Below, one piece after another: positions 9,037 to 17,426 of a stretch of DNA of 64,000 nucleotides. The stretch is from Pelolinea sp. GTDB taxonomy: Bacteria; Chloroflexota; Anaerolineae; Anaerolineales; Anaerolineaceae. Positions within the stretch are counted from its first letter, which is position 1. The number at the start of each line of letters is the position of its first letter. The position numbers and the translations under genes are program-made. The stretch covers positions 1 to 64,000 of the forward strand of contig JAAZOD010000026.1 of NCBI GenBank assembly GCA_012797975.1. Reading direction: 5' to 3'. The notes below the pieces were generated by a model. The model did not search any database, was not told the DNA's origin, and worked only from the letters and a program-made list of their open reading frames with translations.

Positions 9037-9488
9037 AGTTACATGATCTAAAACCCAATCCAGGTTCAAAAAAGAACCGAACTCGTGTAGGCCGCGGTAT
9101 CTCTGCCGGGCAGGGTAAAACGGCCGGCCGTGGTACAAAAGGTCAGCGCTCTCGTACAGGTTTTGGCGGGCATTTGTATCGCCAGGGCGGCAATCTTCCT
9201 TTTTACCGACGTTTACCATTCCGTCGCGGTGAAGGTTTTACTCCCCCAAACCAGGTTGAATATAATGAAGTAAATGTTGAGGCGTTGGCCGAAGCATATA
9301 AAGCAGGCGCAGAAGTCAATCCGGAAAATCTGGCAGAGAAAAACCTTCTGCATAAAAAGCAGAATCCAGTTGTTGTATTAGGGCGCGGCAGCATTGATAA
9401 ACCGCTGACCGTGAAAGTACACCGGATTTCTAAATCGGCTCGTGAAAAGATCGAAGCCGCCGGTGGAAAAGTGGAAATTGTAGGTTAG
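9033..9488 (+). CDS. rplO: 50S ribosomal protein L15
   Basis: A 151-residue L15, a late-assembly 50S protein. The glycine-rich N-terminal half (NPGSKKNRTRVGRGISAG, then GKTAGRGTKGQRSR) and the C-terminal SKSAREKIEAAGGKVEIV signature are intact. Overlaps rpmD by 4 bp and precedes secY by 24 bp with an AAGGAG SD between. Confidence 0.97.
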   Translation: MKLHDLKPNPGSKKNRTRVGRGISAGQGKTAGRGTKGQRSRTGFGGHLYRQGGNLPFYRRLPFRRGEGFTPPNQVEYNEVNVEALAEAYKAGAEVNPENLAEKNLLHKKQNPVVVLGRGSIDKPLTVKVHRISKSAREKIEAAGGKVEIVG

Positions 9489-9512
9489 GAAGCTGCATAA
9501 AGGAGTTCTAAA

Positions 9513-10865
9513 ATGAAGAAATCGGCATGGCGCTACCTATGGACCTCAAAAGACATTCGTAAAAAGATTCTGGTCACATTGCTGATTCTGGCTTTGTATC
9601 GACTGGCTGCGAATATCCCGGTTCCTGGTGTAAATCGCGATGTGATTGCGTCGATCTTTACCACAACAAGTGCTGCCGGAAGTTTGCTCAACGTATTTGA
9701 TCTGCTCTCTGGTGGTACGTTGTCGAATTTTTCCATTCTCGCGATGGGTGTTTATCCGTATATTACTGCTCAGATCATCATCCAGTTGCTCATTCCGTTG
9801 ATTCCTTCATTACAGAAGAGAATTCAAGACAACCCCAAAGAAGGTCGCAAGCTGACAGAACGATATACCATCCTTCTAACCATCCCTCTCTCCGCATTGA
9901 GCGCATTTGGACAGATTCAAATCTTCCGCCAATTGGCTGGATCATCCGCCTCTCTCTTTACGTATGAATTTGGGTTCAAAGGGGCAAATGTATTCCCAAC
10001 ACTGACCACACTGATCAGCATGATGGGTGGGACCATGATGGGTATCTGGTTGGGTGAATTGATCTCAGAGTATGGAATTCCAAATCAAGGTCTGTCGCTC
10101 ATCATCTTTGCAGGTATTGTCTCCAGAATTCCAGGAAGTGTTTATTCGATCATCACGTCCGGTGAGAACGTTGCTTTGTTGCTTTCGATTATGCTGGTGA
10201 TTCTGGTTATTTCAGTCTATGCCATTGTGTATGTACAGCAGGGTCAAAGAAAGGTGCCGGTGATTTTCCCCGGAAGACGTGTGGGCAACAGAATGTCAAT
10301 GCCAGTGCGCAGCAGCTTACCACTGATGATCAATATGGCAGGAATGATTCCCCTGATCTTTGCACAGACCATTCTTTCATTGCCTGCGATTCTGGCACAA
10401 TTCTTTGTCGGTTCAAAAACCGAATGGCTGGCAAACTTCTCGGCCGGTTTATCTAATGTTTTCAATTCAAGCAGTATCTGGTACTCCCTCATGTATTTTG
10501 TGCTGGTGGTGGCATTAACATTCTTCTACACTGAAGTGCTGTTTGAACAGCAAAATTACGGTGAAAACCTGAAGAAACAGGGAGCTCAAATTCCGGGTGT
10601 GGTACGTGGTGAGCCGACCCAGCGTTATCTACTGAAAGTTCAACGCCGCATCACACTGGTGGGTGCATTGTTCCTTGCAGTGGTTGCAACGGCACCCTAT
10701 GTCACGCAGCTCTTCTTGAAAGAGGGAATTGCATCCCAATCTGGCCTGTTCCTGGTCACAACCTCCGGTCTGTTGATCGTGGTTGGTACGGTCAGCGATA
10801 CTTTCAGGGTGATCGAGACCGAGTTGAAATTGCATGGATATGAAGAGAAGTTGATTAAAGGATAA
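9513..10865 (+). CDS. secY: Protein translocase subunit SecY
   Basis: The channel subunit of the SecYEG translocon in the cytoplasmic membrane. The 450-residue protein has about ten hydrophobic segments. It carries family motifs: LYRLAANIPVPGVNRD near the first membrane segment, GxxPYITAQIIIQLL plug-region sequence, and PGxRxGEPTQRYLLKVQRR-type cytoplasmic loop 5. The N-terminus begins WRYLWTSKDIRKKIL. Follows rplO as in most spc operons and is 9 bp from adk. Confidence 0.97.
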   Translation: MKKSAWRYLWTSKDIRKKILVTLLILALYRLAANIPVPGVNRDVIASIFTTTSAAGSLLNVFDLLSGGTLSNFSILAMGVYPYITAQIIIQLLIPLIPSLQKRIQDNPKEGRKLTERYTILLTIPLSALSAFGQIQIFRQLAGSSASLFTYEFGFKGANVFPTLTTLISMMGGTMMGIWLGELISEYGIPNQGLSLIIFAGIVSRIPGSVYSIITSGENVALLLSIMLVILVISVYAIVYVQQGQRKVPVIFPGRRVGNRMSMPVRSSLPLMINMAGMIPLIFAQTILSLPAILAQFFVGSKTEWLANFSAGLSNVFNSSSIWYSLMYFVLVVALTFFYTEVLFEQQNYGENLKKQGAQIPGVVRGEPTQRYLLKVQRRITLVGALFLAVVATAPYVTQLFLKEGIASQSGLFLVTTSGLLIVVGTVSDTFRVIETELKLHGYEEKLIKG

Positions 10866-10874
10866 TCTACAAGA

Positions 10875-11531
10875 ATGGCAATCTTTATTGTCCTGATGGG
10901 ACCCCCTGGAGCGGGAAAAGGAACGCAGGCAGAGATTATCTCTGAGAAACTTTCCATCCCTCATATTTCTTCGGGAGATTTGTTCCGCGAAAATTTAAAG
11001 AATGATACCGAGCTTGGAAAAAAAGCGCGGGCGTTCATGGATAGCGGGAAGTTGGTTCCTGATGATATTACGATTTCCATGGTTGCGGAGCGATTATCAC
11101 GGCAAGATTGTAAGAATGGCGCGTTATTGGATGGCTTCCCACGCACTCCATTTCAAGCGAATGAATTGGATAAAATTCTGAAGGAAAATGGGAATGCCAT
11201 TAACTGTGTGCCGTATATTAAGGTATCCGACCGGGATCTGCTTGAACGATTGACGGGTAGATGGACTTGCAAGGCTGCTGGGCATATCTATCACGAAAAG
11301 TTCAACCCTCCGAAAAATCCTGGTATTTGTGATATCGATGGTTCCCCTCTCTATCAACGAGAAGATGACAAAAAGGAGACCATCGAAAAGAGGTTGGCTG
11401 TATTTCACGAACAAACTGCACCATTGGTGGAGTATTATCGTGAAAAGAACCTTTTGGTTGAGGTTGATGGAACGCGACCGATCGAAGAGGTGAGCGAAAC
11501 CTTATTGAAGACCGTTCGAGCATTGGTTTGA
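10875..11531 (+). CDS. adk: Adenylate kinase, long-lid form with incomplete zinc site
   Basis: Catalyses ATP + AMP = 2 ADP. The 218-residue protein has the P-loop GPPGAGKGT (9-17), the AMP-binding DGFPRT (86-91) and a long lid (about 127-165). The lid usually binds zinc through C-x2-C-x16-C-x2-(C/D). Here C132, C152 and D155 occupy three of these places at exact spacing, but the second cysteine is Ala135; His137 nearby might substitute. A three-ligand or zinc-free lid is therefore likely. secY-adk is the standard order, but map and infA, which usually follow, are absent. Confidence 0.95.
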   Translation: MAIFIVLMGPPGAGKGTQAEIISEKLSIPHISSGDLFRENLKNDTELGKKARAFMDSGKLVPDDITISMVAERLSRQDCKNGALLDGFPRTPFQANELDKILKENGNAINCVPYIKVSDRDLLERLTGRWTCKAAGHIYHEKFNPPKNPGICDIDGSPLYQREDDKKETIEKRLAVFHEQTAPLVEYYREKNLLVEVDGTRPIEEVSETLLKTVRALV

Positions 11532-11561
11532 TTGGACGGGAGACTGAATTTTGAGTATAAT
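11532..11561 (+). promoter_or_regulatory. Sigma-A-type promoter candidate before rpmJ
   Basis: TTGGAC (11532-11537), an 18-bp spacer and a perfect TATAAT (11556-11561) lie directly after the adk stop. Transcription would start near 11568, about 24 nt before the rpmJ ATG and its AAGGAG SD. It would drive the rpmJ-rpsM-rpsK-rpsD-rpoA-rplQ block independently of the spc genes. Confidence 0.6.
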
Positions 11562-11591
11562 AAAAACTTTGCTGAGATAAAGGAGTTTTAG

Positions 11592-11705
11592 ATGAAAGTA
11601 TCACCGTCCATTCGTAAACGATGCGCGAAATGCAAGATTGTGAAGCGAAAACGCGTATTATATGTAATTTGTGAGAACCCGAAACACAAACAAAGACAGG
11701 GATAA
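11592..11705 (+). CDS. rpmJ: 50S ribosomal protein L36, zinc-binding type
   Basis: A 37-residue gene, [17 protein letters not shown] at the start, with the zinc ligands C11, C14, C27 and H32, the C+ form of L36. A consensus AAGGAG SD lies 8 bp upstream, and the stop is 6 bp from rpsM. It follows adk directly because map and infA are missing here. L36 organises 23S helices 42 and 97. Confidence 0.96.
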   Translation: MKVSPSIRKRCAKCKIVKRKRVLYVICENPKHKQRQG

Positions 11706-11711
11706 AAAAAT

Positions 11712-12101
11712 ATGGCAAGAATTGAAGGTGTTGATTTACCACGAAATAAACGAGTCGAGATTGGCTTGCAATATATCTATGGTATTGGACCAAAAACTGC
11801 CAAAACCATTCTGGAAGCTACCAAGGTCAGCCCTGATATTCACGTAAAGGACCTGACGGAAAATGATGTCAGCTTGCTGCGTGACTATATTGGGAAGAAT
11901 TATAAAGTGGAAGGTGATTTGCGCCGCGAAGTTCAGATGAACATCAAGCGCTTGGTAGAAATTGGTTGCTATCGAGGGCTGCGCCATCGTCGCAGTCTTC
12001 CGGTGCATGGTCAACGTACACGCACGAACGCTCGTACCCGCAAGGGACCGAAACATACGGTTGCCGGTCGCGGCCGTCGACGTGGAGCTACCAAGAAATA
12101 A
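11712..12101 (+). CDS. rpsM: 30S ribosomal protein S13
   Basis: A 129-residue S13 in the 30S head that contacts 5S rRNA, L5 and P-site tRNA. Markers are [18 protein letters not shown] at the start, [25 protein letters not shown] and a basic tail. SD is weak (AGGGATAAAAAA) and initiation may be coupled to rpmJ, 6 bp upstream. Confidence 0.97.
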   Translation: MARIEGVDLPRNKRVEIGLQYIYGIGPKTAKTILEATKVSPDIHVKDLTENDVSLLRDYIGKNYKVEGDLRREVQMNIKRLVEIGCYRGLRHRRSLPVHGQRTRTNARTRKGPKHTVAGRGRRRGATKK

Positions 12102-12133
12102 GGTAGAAGGAAAGAGAATTCAAGAGGACATAT

Positions 12134-12535
12134 ATGGCTCAAGCTACAAAACCTTCACGCAAATCAAATGTAAAGAAAACAAAGCGAAGTTTATCTTCAG
12201 CGACAGTGCATGTATTTGCATCATTCAATAATACGATTATTACTGTTTCTGATTCACAGGGCAATACCGTTTGCTGGTCAAGCTCCGGTGCTGTTGGGTA
12301 CAAAGGTTCCAGAAAAAGCACCCCCTTCGCTGCACGAATGGCAGCCGAAGAAGCTATGAAGAAAGCCGTTTCATTAGGCATTGATCAGATTGATCTCATC
12401 ATCAAGGGACCGGGACCGGGTCGTGAATCTGCGATTCGTGCGATCCAGTCAATGGGTTTGAAAGTTACATCCATTGAAGATATTACCCCCATACCTCACA
12501 ATGGTTGCCGTCCGCCAAAGAAACGACGCGTATAG
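12134..12535 (+). CDS. rpsK: 30S ribosomal protein S11
   Basis: A 133-residue S11 of the 30S platform with [18 protein letters not shown] and the C-terminal [13 protein letters not shown] ending. The N-terminal 20 residues are lysine-rich as in most S11 proteins. Ordinary alpha-operon member; AGAGGA SD. Confidence 0.97.
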   Translation: MAQATKPSRKSNVKKTKRSLSSATVHVFASFNNTIITVSDSQGNTVCWSSSGAVGYKGSRKSTPFAARMAAEEAMKKAVSLGIDQIDLIIKGPGPGRESAIRAIQSMGLKVTSIEDITPIPHNGCRPPKKRRV

Positions 12536-12552
12536 TTTAGGAGATTGATAGA

Positions 12553-13191
12553 ATGGCTCGATATACTGATTCAGTATGTAAAGTTTGCCGCCGGGAAGGC
12601 GAAAAATTATTCTTAAAAGGCGAGCGATGCTATACGCCAAAATGCGCCATGGAAAAACGTGCTTATGCACCCGGGCAGCATGGCCGTACAGCGCAGGGAA
12701 GACAGGGTCGCCTGTCTGACTATAGCCGCCAGTTGCGTGCAAAACAAAAAGCACGCCAGATCTATGGTGTATTGGAGAAACAATTCCGCCGTTACTTCTC
12801 CGTTGCCATCAATAAACGTGGTTTGACCGGTTTGAATTTGTTGCAGACCCTGGAAATGCGGCTCGATAACGTGATCTACCGCATGGGTTTGGCAGAAAAT
12901 CGACCACAAGCACGTCAAATGGTGTCGCACGGGCATTTCATCGTTAATGGCAGAAGGACTGATATCCCCTCCATGCTTTTGGAACCGGGTGATGTGATCT
13001 CTGTCAGACCACAATCAAAAGATAATGGCATGTTCAAAGATCTTGCAGAAAAAGCTGAGAAGAAAAATTGCGCTTTATGGATCGAACGAGATCTGAAAAC
13101 CATTAGTGGTAGAGTTTTACGGTATCCAGAACGTGGCGAAATCGATGGAAACCTGGATGAACAATTGATTGTTGAATACTACTCAAGGTAG
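12553..13191 (+). CDS. rpsD: 30S ribosomal protein S4, zinc-binding type
   Basis: A 212-residue S4, a primary 16S binder that nucleates 30S assembly. It has the C+ zinc motif C9-x2-C12-x13-C26-x4-C31 and an S4 RNA-binding domain with RLDNVIYRMGLAENRPQARQ and VSHGHFIVNGRRTDIPS. GGAG SD 8 bp before the ATG. Follows rpsK and precedes rpoA. Confidence 0.97.
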   Translation: MARYTDSVCKVCRREGEKLFLKGERCYTPKCAMEKRAYAPGQHGRTAQGRQGRLSDYSRQLRAKQKARQIYGVLEKQFRRYFSVAINKRGLTGLNLLQTLEMRLDNVIYRMGLAENRPQARQMVSHGHFIVNGRRTDIPSMLLEPGDVISVRPQSKDNGMFKDLAEKAEKKNCALWIERDLKTISGRVLRYPERGEIDGNLDEQLIVEYYSR

Positions 13192-13226
13192 AACGATCGA
13201 TTAAACAAGAAGAAGAGGGAAGTACT

Positions 13227-14201
13227 GTGGCTCATACAAAAATGGTTACTCCAATTTTGGAAAGAGAAAAAGAATCCCGTAATTATGGGCAGTTTATGAT
13301 CAGCCCCTTGGAACATGGTTATGGGGTCACGATTGGAAATGCTCTGCGACGGGTGATGCTTTCATCCTTAGAGGGAGCTGCGGTTACATCTATTCGCATT
13401 TCTGATACATTGCATGAGTTCACCGATATTCCGGGAGTGCGCGAAGATGTTCTGCAATTCATGTTGCAGGTTAAGCAGATCCGAATCATCATCCATGAGG
13501 GTGATATCGCCCATCTGCATCTTGATGTAAAAGGTGAAGGTGTGGTAACAGCGGCCGATATACAGGTTCCTTCCGAAGTTGAGATCGTAAACCCGGAACT
13601 GTATCTTTTCACAGTCGATGATCCAAAAGCGGAACTCACCGTGGATATGGTTGTGGAACATGGACGTGGGTATTCGCCTGCCTCCACCAGAAGCGGAGAT
13701 AAGTCCATCGGTGATCTACCGGTGGATGCAATTTATAGCCCTGTACTGAAAGTGGGCTTTGATGTTTCCAATGCTCGCGTGGGTCAAAGCACGAATTATG
13801 ACAAATTGGTCATGGATATCTGGACGGACGGAACGATCACTCCCGAGCAGGCTCTGGGAAATGCTTCCAAAATATTGATGGAACAGTTGAGTCTGATCTC
13901 AGGCATTGAAGAAGAACTGCTGGAAGTCTCAAAAGAACCGGAAGTGGCTGAGGTCGATCATTTGCGCAGTGAAGCTGCCGACACCCCCATTGAAAACCTC
14001 GATCTTTCTGTGCGTGTTTTCAATTCACTGAAGAGAACCGGTATTACCAGTGTCGGTGATGTACTGGAACTTTTGGACAAGGGTGATGAGGCGGTAATGT
14101 CGATCCGAAACTTCGGCGAGAAAAGTTTGACCGAACTGCGTGAGAAAATGATCGAAAAAGGGTTTTTACCCGCGGAAAATGAAACGGAATCGGAGAATTA
14201 A
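13227..14201 (+). CDS. rpoA: DNA-directed RNA polymerase alpha subunit (GTG start)
   Basis: The 324-residue alpha subunit. The N-terminal domain (1-230) has the GNALRRVMLSS dimerisation and assembly signature near residue 40. The C-terminal domain (about 255-318) has LSVRVFNSLKRTGI and NFGEKSL, which contact UP elements and activators. The start is GTG at 13227 after AGAGGGA; no ATG fits. Three bases separate it from rplQ. Confidence 0.97.
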   Translation: MAHTKMVTPILEREKESRNYGQFMISPLEHGYGVTIGNALRRVMLSSLEGAAVTSIRISDTLHEFTDIPGVREDVLQFMLQVKQIRIIIHEGDIAHLHLDVKGEGVVTAADIQVPSEVEIVNPELYLFTVDDPKAELTVDMVVEHGRGYSPASTRSGDKSIGDLPVDAIYSPVLKVGFDVSNARVGQSTNYDKLVMDIWTDGTITPEQALGNASKILMEQLSLISGIEEELLEVSKEPEVAEVDHLRSEAADTPIENLDLSVRVFNSLKRTGITSVGDVLELLDKGDEAVMSIRNFGEKSLTELREKMIEKGFLPAENETESEN

Positions 14202-14204
14202 AAA

Positions 14205-14591
14205 ATGCGACACCAGGTTGCTGGAAAGAAACTTAATAGAAACTCAGGGAATCGCAAGGCATTGCGCAGTACCTTGATAAAGCAATTATTTACCCACGAT
14301 AAGATCAAAACCACCCGTGCAAAAGCGCTGGCAGTTCGTGGGGAAGCAGAAAAATTGATCACTGTTGCCAAAAACAGCAGTAAAGGTTCGGATGCTGAGA
14401 AAGTGCACGCACGCCGCTTGGCTGCTGCAAAATTGAATAATGCAGCTGCCGTAAAACGGCTGTTTGATAACATTGCCCCGCGTTTTGAAGAGCGCAATGG
14501 TGGCTATACCCGCATGACCAAATTGGGACCACGCAAGGGAGATGATGCGGAGATGGTACTTTTGGAACTCGTCGAAAACGAGAAAAAGTAA
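14205..14591 (+). CDS. rplQ: 50S ribosomal protein L17
   Basis: A 128-residue L17 beginning MRHQVAGKKLNRNSGNRKAL with the family segment TTRAKALAVRGEAEKLIT and the C-terminal GYTRMTKLGPRKGDDAEMVLLELV. Located at the tunnel exit. Last gene of the alpha operon proper, 3 bp after rpoA. Confidence 0.97.
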   Translation: MRHQVAGKKLNRNSGNRKALRSTLIKQLFTHDKIKTTRAKALAVRGEAEKLITVAKNSSKGSDAEKVHARRLAAAKLNNAAAVKRLFDNIAPRFEERNGGYTRMTKLGPRKGDDAEMVLLELVENEKK

Positions 14592-14615
14592 TTTTTGAGG
14601 TAGTCCCGCAAGGGA

Positions 14616-15365
14616 ATGGAACATTACCAACTTATTATCGCTTATGAGGGTACGGAATTTCGCGGTTTTCAGCGGCAAAAAAGTTCCCGTACCGTTCAGG
14701 GTGAGCTTGAATCTGCGCTGCGAATGATTGGTTGGCAGGGAGAGACAATTCAAGCGGCTGGAAGAACCGATACAGGAGTGCATGCAACCGGTCAGGTCGT
14801 TACTTTTTTTCTGGACTGGAAGCACTCGTTGAAGGCTCTGCAGTCGGCGGTTGACTCTCATCTCCCACCGGATATTGCGGTTCAATCGGTGGCTAGGGTG
14901 AAGGATGATTTTCATCCACGCTACGATGCGGTAAACCGGCAATATACTTATGCCATCACCATTTCGAAAACTCGCCTTCCACAAAAAGAGCATTTTATGT
15001 GGAGGATCGAACGAGAGCCGAATTGGCAGGCAATGCAGGACACAGCCGAGTTATTCGTCGGGAACCATGATTTTTCTCGGTTTGGCAGAGCGCTAAAAGA
15101 GGATGGCAGCACGGTCAGAAATGTGCTGATATCAAAATGGGAGCAGGTTTCAGCAACCGACCACGTGTACACGATTTGCGCAGATGCATTTCTCTATCAC
15201 ATGGTGCGCAGGATCGTTTTTACGATGGTCAGGGTCGGCCAGGGAAGGATGGACCCAGAAGGTATCCAAAAAGCCCTGCAAGGAGATATGCTGAAAATTG
15301 CTCCCGGTATTGCACCGGCCTGCGGATTGACTCTGACGAAAGTCCGCTACAACGATAGTAAATAA
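14616..15365 (+). CDS. truA: tRNA pseudouridine(38-40) synthase TruA
   Basis: Isomerises uridine to pseudouridine in the anticodon stem of tRNAs. The 249-residue protein has the typical start (IIAYEGTEFRGFQRQ), the catalytic aspartate in GRTDTGVHA near residue 52, and FLYHMVRRIV near residue 195. The start has no well-spaced SD: GGGA sits 1 bp before the ATG and GAGG is 15 bp upstream, so initiation may be inefficient or coupled to rplQ. The rplQ-truA-rplM-rpsI order is common. Confidence 0.95.
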   Translation: MEHYQLIIAYEGTEFRGFQRQKSSRTVQGELESALRMIGWQGETIQAAGRTDTGVHATGQVVTFFLDWKHSLKALQSAVDSHLPPDIAVQSVARVKDDFHPRYDAVNRQYTYAITISKTRLPQKEHFMWRIEREPNWQAMQDTAELFVGNHDFSRFGRALKEDGSTVRNVLISKWEQVSATDHVYTICADAFLYHMVRRIVFTMVRVGQGRMDPEGIQKALQGDMLKIAPGIAPACGLTLTKVRYNDSK

Positions 15366-15391
15366 GAAAGAAAGTTTAGGAGAAAGAAAAA

Positions 15392-15817
15392 GTGGAAAAG
15401 ACCTTTGTGATAAAAGGAAAACCGGAATCTGACTGGGTTTTAGTCGATGCAAGCGGTCAAAGTCTTGGACGATTAGCCGGTGACATTGCAAACATGTTAT
15501 TAGGAAAAAACAAACCGACGTTTACCCCCGGTGTGTTAATGGGCGATAACGTGGTTGTGATCAATGCGGGAAAAATCGCTGTCAGTCCCAAACGGATGGA
15601 AGAGAAAGTTTTTTATTCTCACTCCCAATATCCTGGGGGCATAAAAGCAGTGACAATGCCTGAAATGTTAAGAAAACATCCCGAACGTGTTTTAGCAAAA
15701 GCGGTATGGGGAATGATCCCCCATAATAAATATGGGCGACAGGTTATCAAGCGGCTGCATGTCTATGCCGGTGAGAACCATCCGCATAGTGGGCAAGATC
15801 CCAAACCAGTGAAGTGA
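15392..15817 (+). CDS. rplM: 50S ribosomal protein L13 (GTG start)
   Basis: A 141-residue L13 with WVLVDASGQSLGRLAGDIA, GDNVVVINAGKIAVS and MLPHNKYGR-like (MIPHNKYGRQ) segments; early 50S assembly protein. Begins with GTG at 15392 behind AGGAG. Paired with rpsI, as in nearly all bacteria. Confidence 0.96.
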   Translation: MEKTFVIKGKPESDWVLVDASGQSLGRLAGDIANMLLGKNKPTFTPGVLMGDNVVVINAGKIAVSPKRMEEKVFYSHSQYPGGIKAVTMPEMLRKHPERVLAKAVWGMIPHNKYGRQVIKRLHVYAGENHPHSGQDPKPVK

Positions 15818-15830
15818 AGGAGAGATAAGA

Positions 15831-16226
15831 ATGTCGGCTCAGTATTATGAAGGAATTGGACGTAGAAAAACAGCAACAGCGCGTGTTCGCCTGAGCGCTG
15901 GTTCTGGCAATTTTGTAATCAATCAAAAAAATCTGGAAGAGTTCTTCACCCGTTTTGGCGATACTGAAACTATCTTGGCGCCCTTTAAAGCGACTGGCGA
16001 AAATCAAGCTCAGTATGATGTCAGTGTGATCGTTTCAGGTGGTGGAGTCAATGGACAAACCACTGCAGTTCAATTGGGGCTGGCGCGTGCCTTCGCCAAG
16101 ATGAATGCAGATTATGTTTCCATTTTAAGAAAGAATAGACTGCTTACCCGCGATCCGCGTGAGAAGGAACGCAAGAAACCAGGTCTCAAACGTGCCCGCA
16201 AGGCTCCAACTTACACCAAACGTTAG
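15831..16226 (+). CDS. rpsI: 30S ribosomal protein S9
   Basis: A 131-residue S9, whose C-terminal tail reaches the P-site tRNA anticodon. Markers are YEGIGRRKTATARVRL at the start, the GGGxxGQ region, LLTRDPREKERKKPG and the terminal KAPTYTKR. AGGAGA SD. Last gene of the long translation cluster, followed by a hairpin terminator. Confidence 0.97.
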   Translation: MSAQYYEGIGRRKTATARVRLSAGSGNFVINQKNLEEFFTRFGDTETILAPFKATGENQAQYDVSVIVSGGGVNGQTTAVQLGLARAFAKMNADYVSILRKNRLLTRDPREKERKKPGLKRARKAPTYTKR

Positions 16227-16252
16227 GATCACTTTTTCTTATCTTTCAAAAA

Positions 16253-16288
16253 TACTACCCGCTTCAAAGTCAAACAAGGCGGGTAGTA
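16253..16288 (+). terminator. Hairpin terminator after rpsI
   Basis: A perfect 10-bp stem, TACTACCCGC (16253-16262) with GCGGGTAGTA (16279-16288), has a 16-nt loop and is followed by TAATTTT. The U-tract is interrupted, so termination efficiency is uncertain. It closes the ribosomal protein cluster and overlaps the mazG promoter candidate. Confidence 0.65.
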
Positions 16289-16292
16289 TAAT
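16263..16292 (+). promoter_or_regulatory. Promoter candidate for the MazG-family gene, inside the terminator
   Basis: TTCAAA (16263-16268), an 18-bp spacer and a perfect TATAAT (16287-16292). The -35 lies in the loop and the -10 at the end of the 3' arm of the rpsI terminator. Expected start near 16300, 26 nt before the ATG, with AAGGA as SD. Confidence 0.45.
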
Positions 16293-16325
16293 TTTCCACG
16301 AAGTTCATTTTTAATAAGGATCGTC

Positions 16326-17420
16326 ATGTCGAATAGCGAAATCATTTTGCGTGCTTTAGAAATATCGAAAAACCGGCTGATTATTTTCCCGGCAAGTGAC
16401 CTGAAAGAAAGGCATTTTCCCCCTTTTTCCAGCAATCAAAATGTGTTGATCACCGGACCTTTGGAGGATGACAACCTGGAAAACATCTGCCGGTTGCTGT
16501 TGAGAATTCATTCAGCTGAAAAAAAGATTGCACTTTTTCTATCCGGACCGGAAGAAGCAAATGGATTCCGACTCGAAGAGACGACCATCCAGAAGGCAGC
16601 GAAAAGAGAAAAGCGCAATGAAATCAAGGCCATCTATCTACCAGCTGACCCCACTAAGAATTCGATGCTTGATTTTCAGGAACTCATTGCACATTTAAGA
16701 GCCCCCGAAGGCTGCCCGTGGGATCGTGAACAGACTCACCAGAGTCTGCGCCCAAACCTGTTGGAAGAGACCTATGAAGTGTTGCATACTCTTGATGAAG
16801 AAGATATGCAAGGTCTGCAAGAGGAACTGGGGGATCTGCTTTTGCAGATCGTGCTGCATGCTGAGATCTCCAGTGAACAACACGATTTTAATATTGAAGA
16901 TGTGATCACCGGCATCGAGCGCAAGCTCATCTTTCGACATCCGCATATTTTCGGAGATAAGGCAGTAAGCGGTGCGGATGAGGTGATCAAAAATTGGGAA
17001 ATCCTGAAAGCGCAGGAAAGAAAAGAAAACCATAAGGCACAGGGCCTGCTGCGTTCCGTACCAAAAAGTATGGCCGCTCTCTCGCTGGCGCAAGCGTATC
17101 AAAAACGTGCAGCGCGGGTCGGTTTTGACTGGGAAACCATTGAACCGGTAAAACAAAAAGTCTTGGAAGAACTGCAGGAAGTAGAGACCGCTGCCAATGA
17201 TAGAGAACGTACCAAGGAACTGGGGGATGTGCTTTTTGCGATCGTCAATCTGATCCGCTGGTATGGACAGGATGCCGAATCGGTGCTGCGTGAAGCGGCT
17301 GCCCGTTTCGCCGATCGTTTCGAATACATCGAGGATTGTGTTCAAAAGCGAGGGAAAACCTTTGCAGATTTTTCCCTCGCCGAATTAGACGCTTTTTGGG
17401 AAGAAGCTAAAAAACAGTGA
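16326..17420 (+). CDS. mazG: MazG-family nucleoside triphosphate pyrophosphohydrolase with N-terminal extension
   Basis: Hydrolyses NTPs/dNTPs to monophosphate and pyrophosphate (house-cleaning). Of 364 residues, about 115-364 form the two MazG units typical of full-length MazG. The first has GCPWDREQTHQSL, EETYE and EELGDLLLQIVLH metal-binding motifs, then FRHPHIFGD. The second has EELQEVE and KELGDVLFAIVNL. Residues 1-110 are an unassigned alpha/beta-looking extension, in the place where YabN-type proteins carry a tetrapyrrole methylase domain but much too short for one. Tail-to-tail with tryptophanase, 6 bp apart. Confidence 0.9.
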   Translation: MSNSEIILRALEISKNRLIIFPASDLKERHFPPFSSNQNVLITGPLEDDNLENICRLLLRIHSAEKKIALFLSGPEEANGFRLEETTIQKAAKREKRNEIKAIYLPADPTKNSMLDFQELIAHLRAPEGCPWDREQTHQSLRPNLLEETYEVLHTLDEEDMQGLQEELGDLLLQIVLHAEISSEQHDFNIEDVITGIERKLIFRHPHIFGDKAVSGADEVIKNWEILKAQERKENHKAQGLLRSVPKSMAALSLAQAYQKRAARVGFDWETIEPVKQKVLEELQEVETAANDRERTKELGDVLFAIVNLIRWYGQDAESVLREAAARFADRFEYIEDCVQKRGKTFADFSLAELDAFWEEAKKQ

Positions 17421-17426
17421 GGAATA

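Noticed and set aside
14286-14993. Minus-strand open frame (235 codons) across rplQ and truA
   Set aside because: Antisense to two certain genes, with no SD or protein signature.
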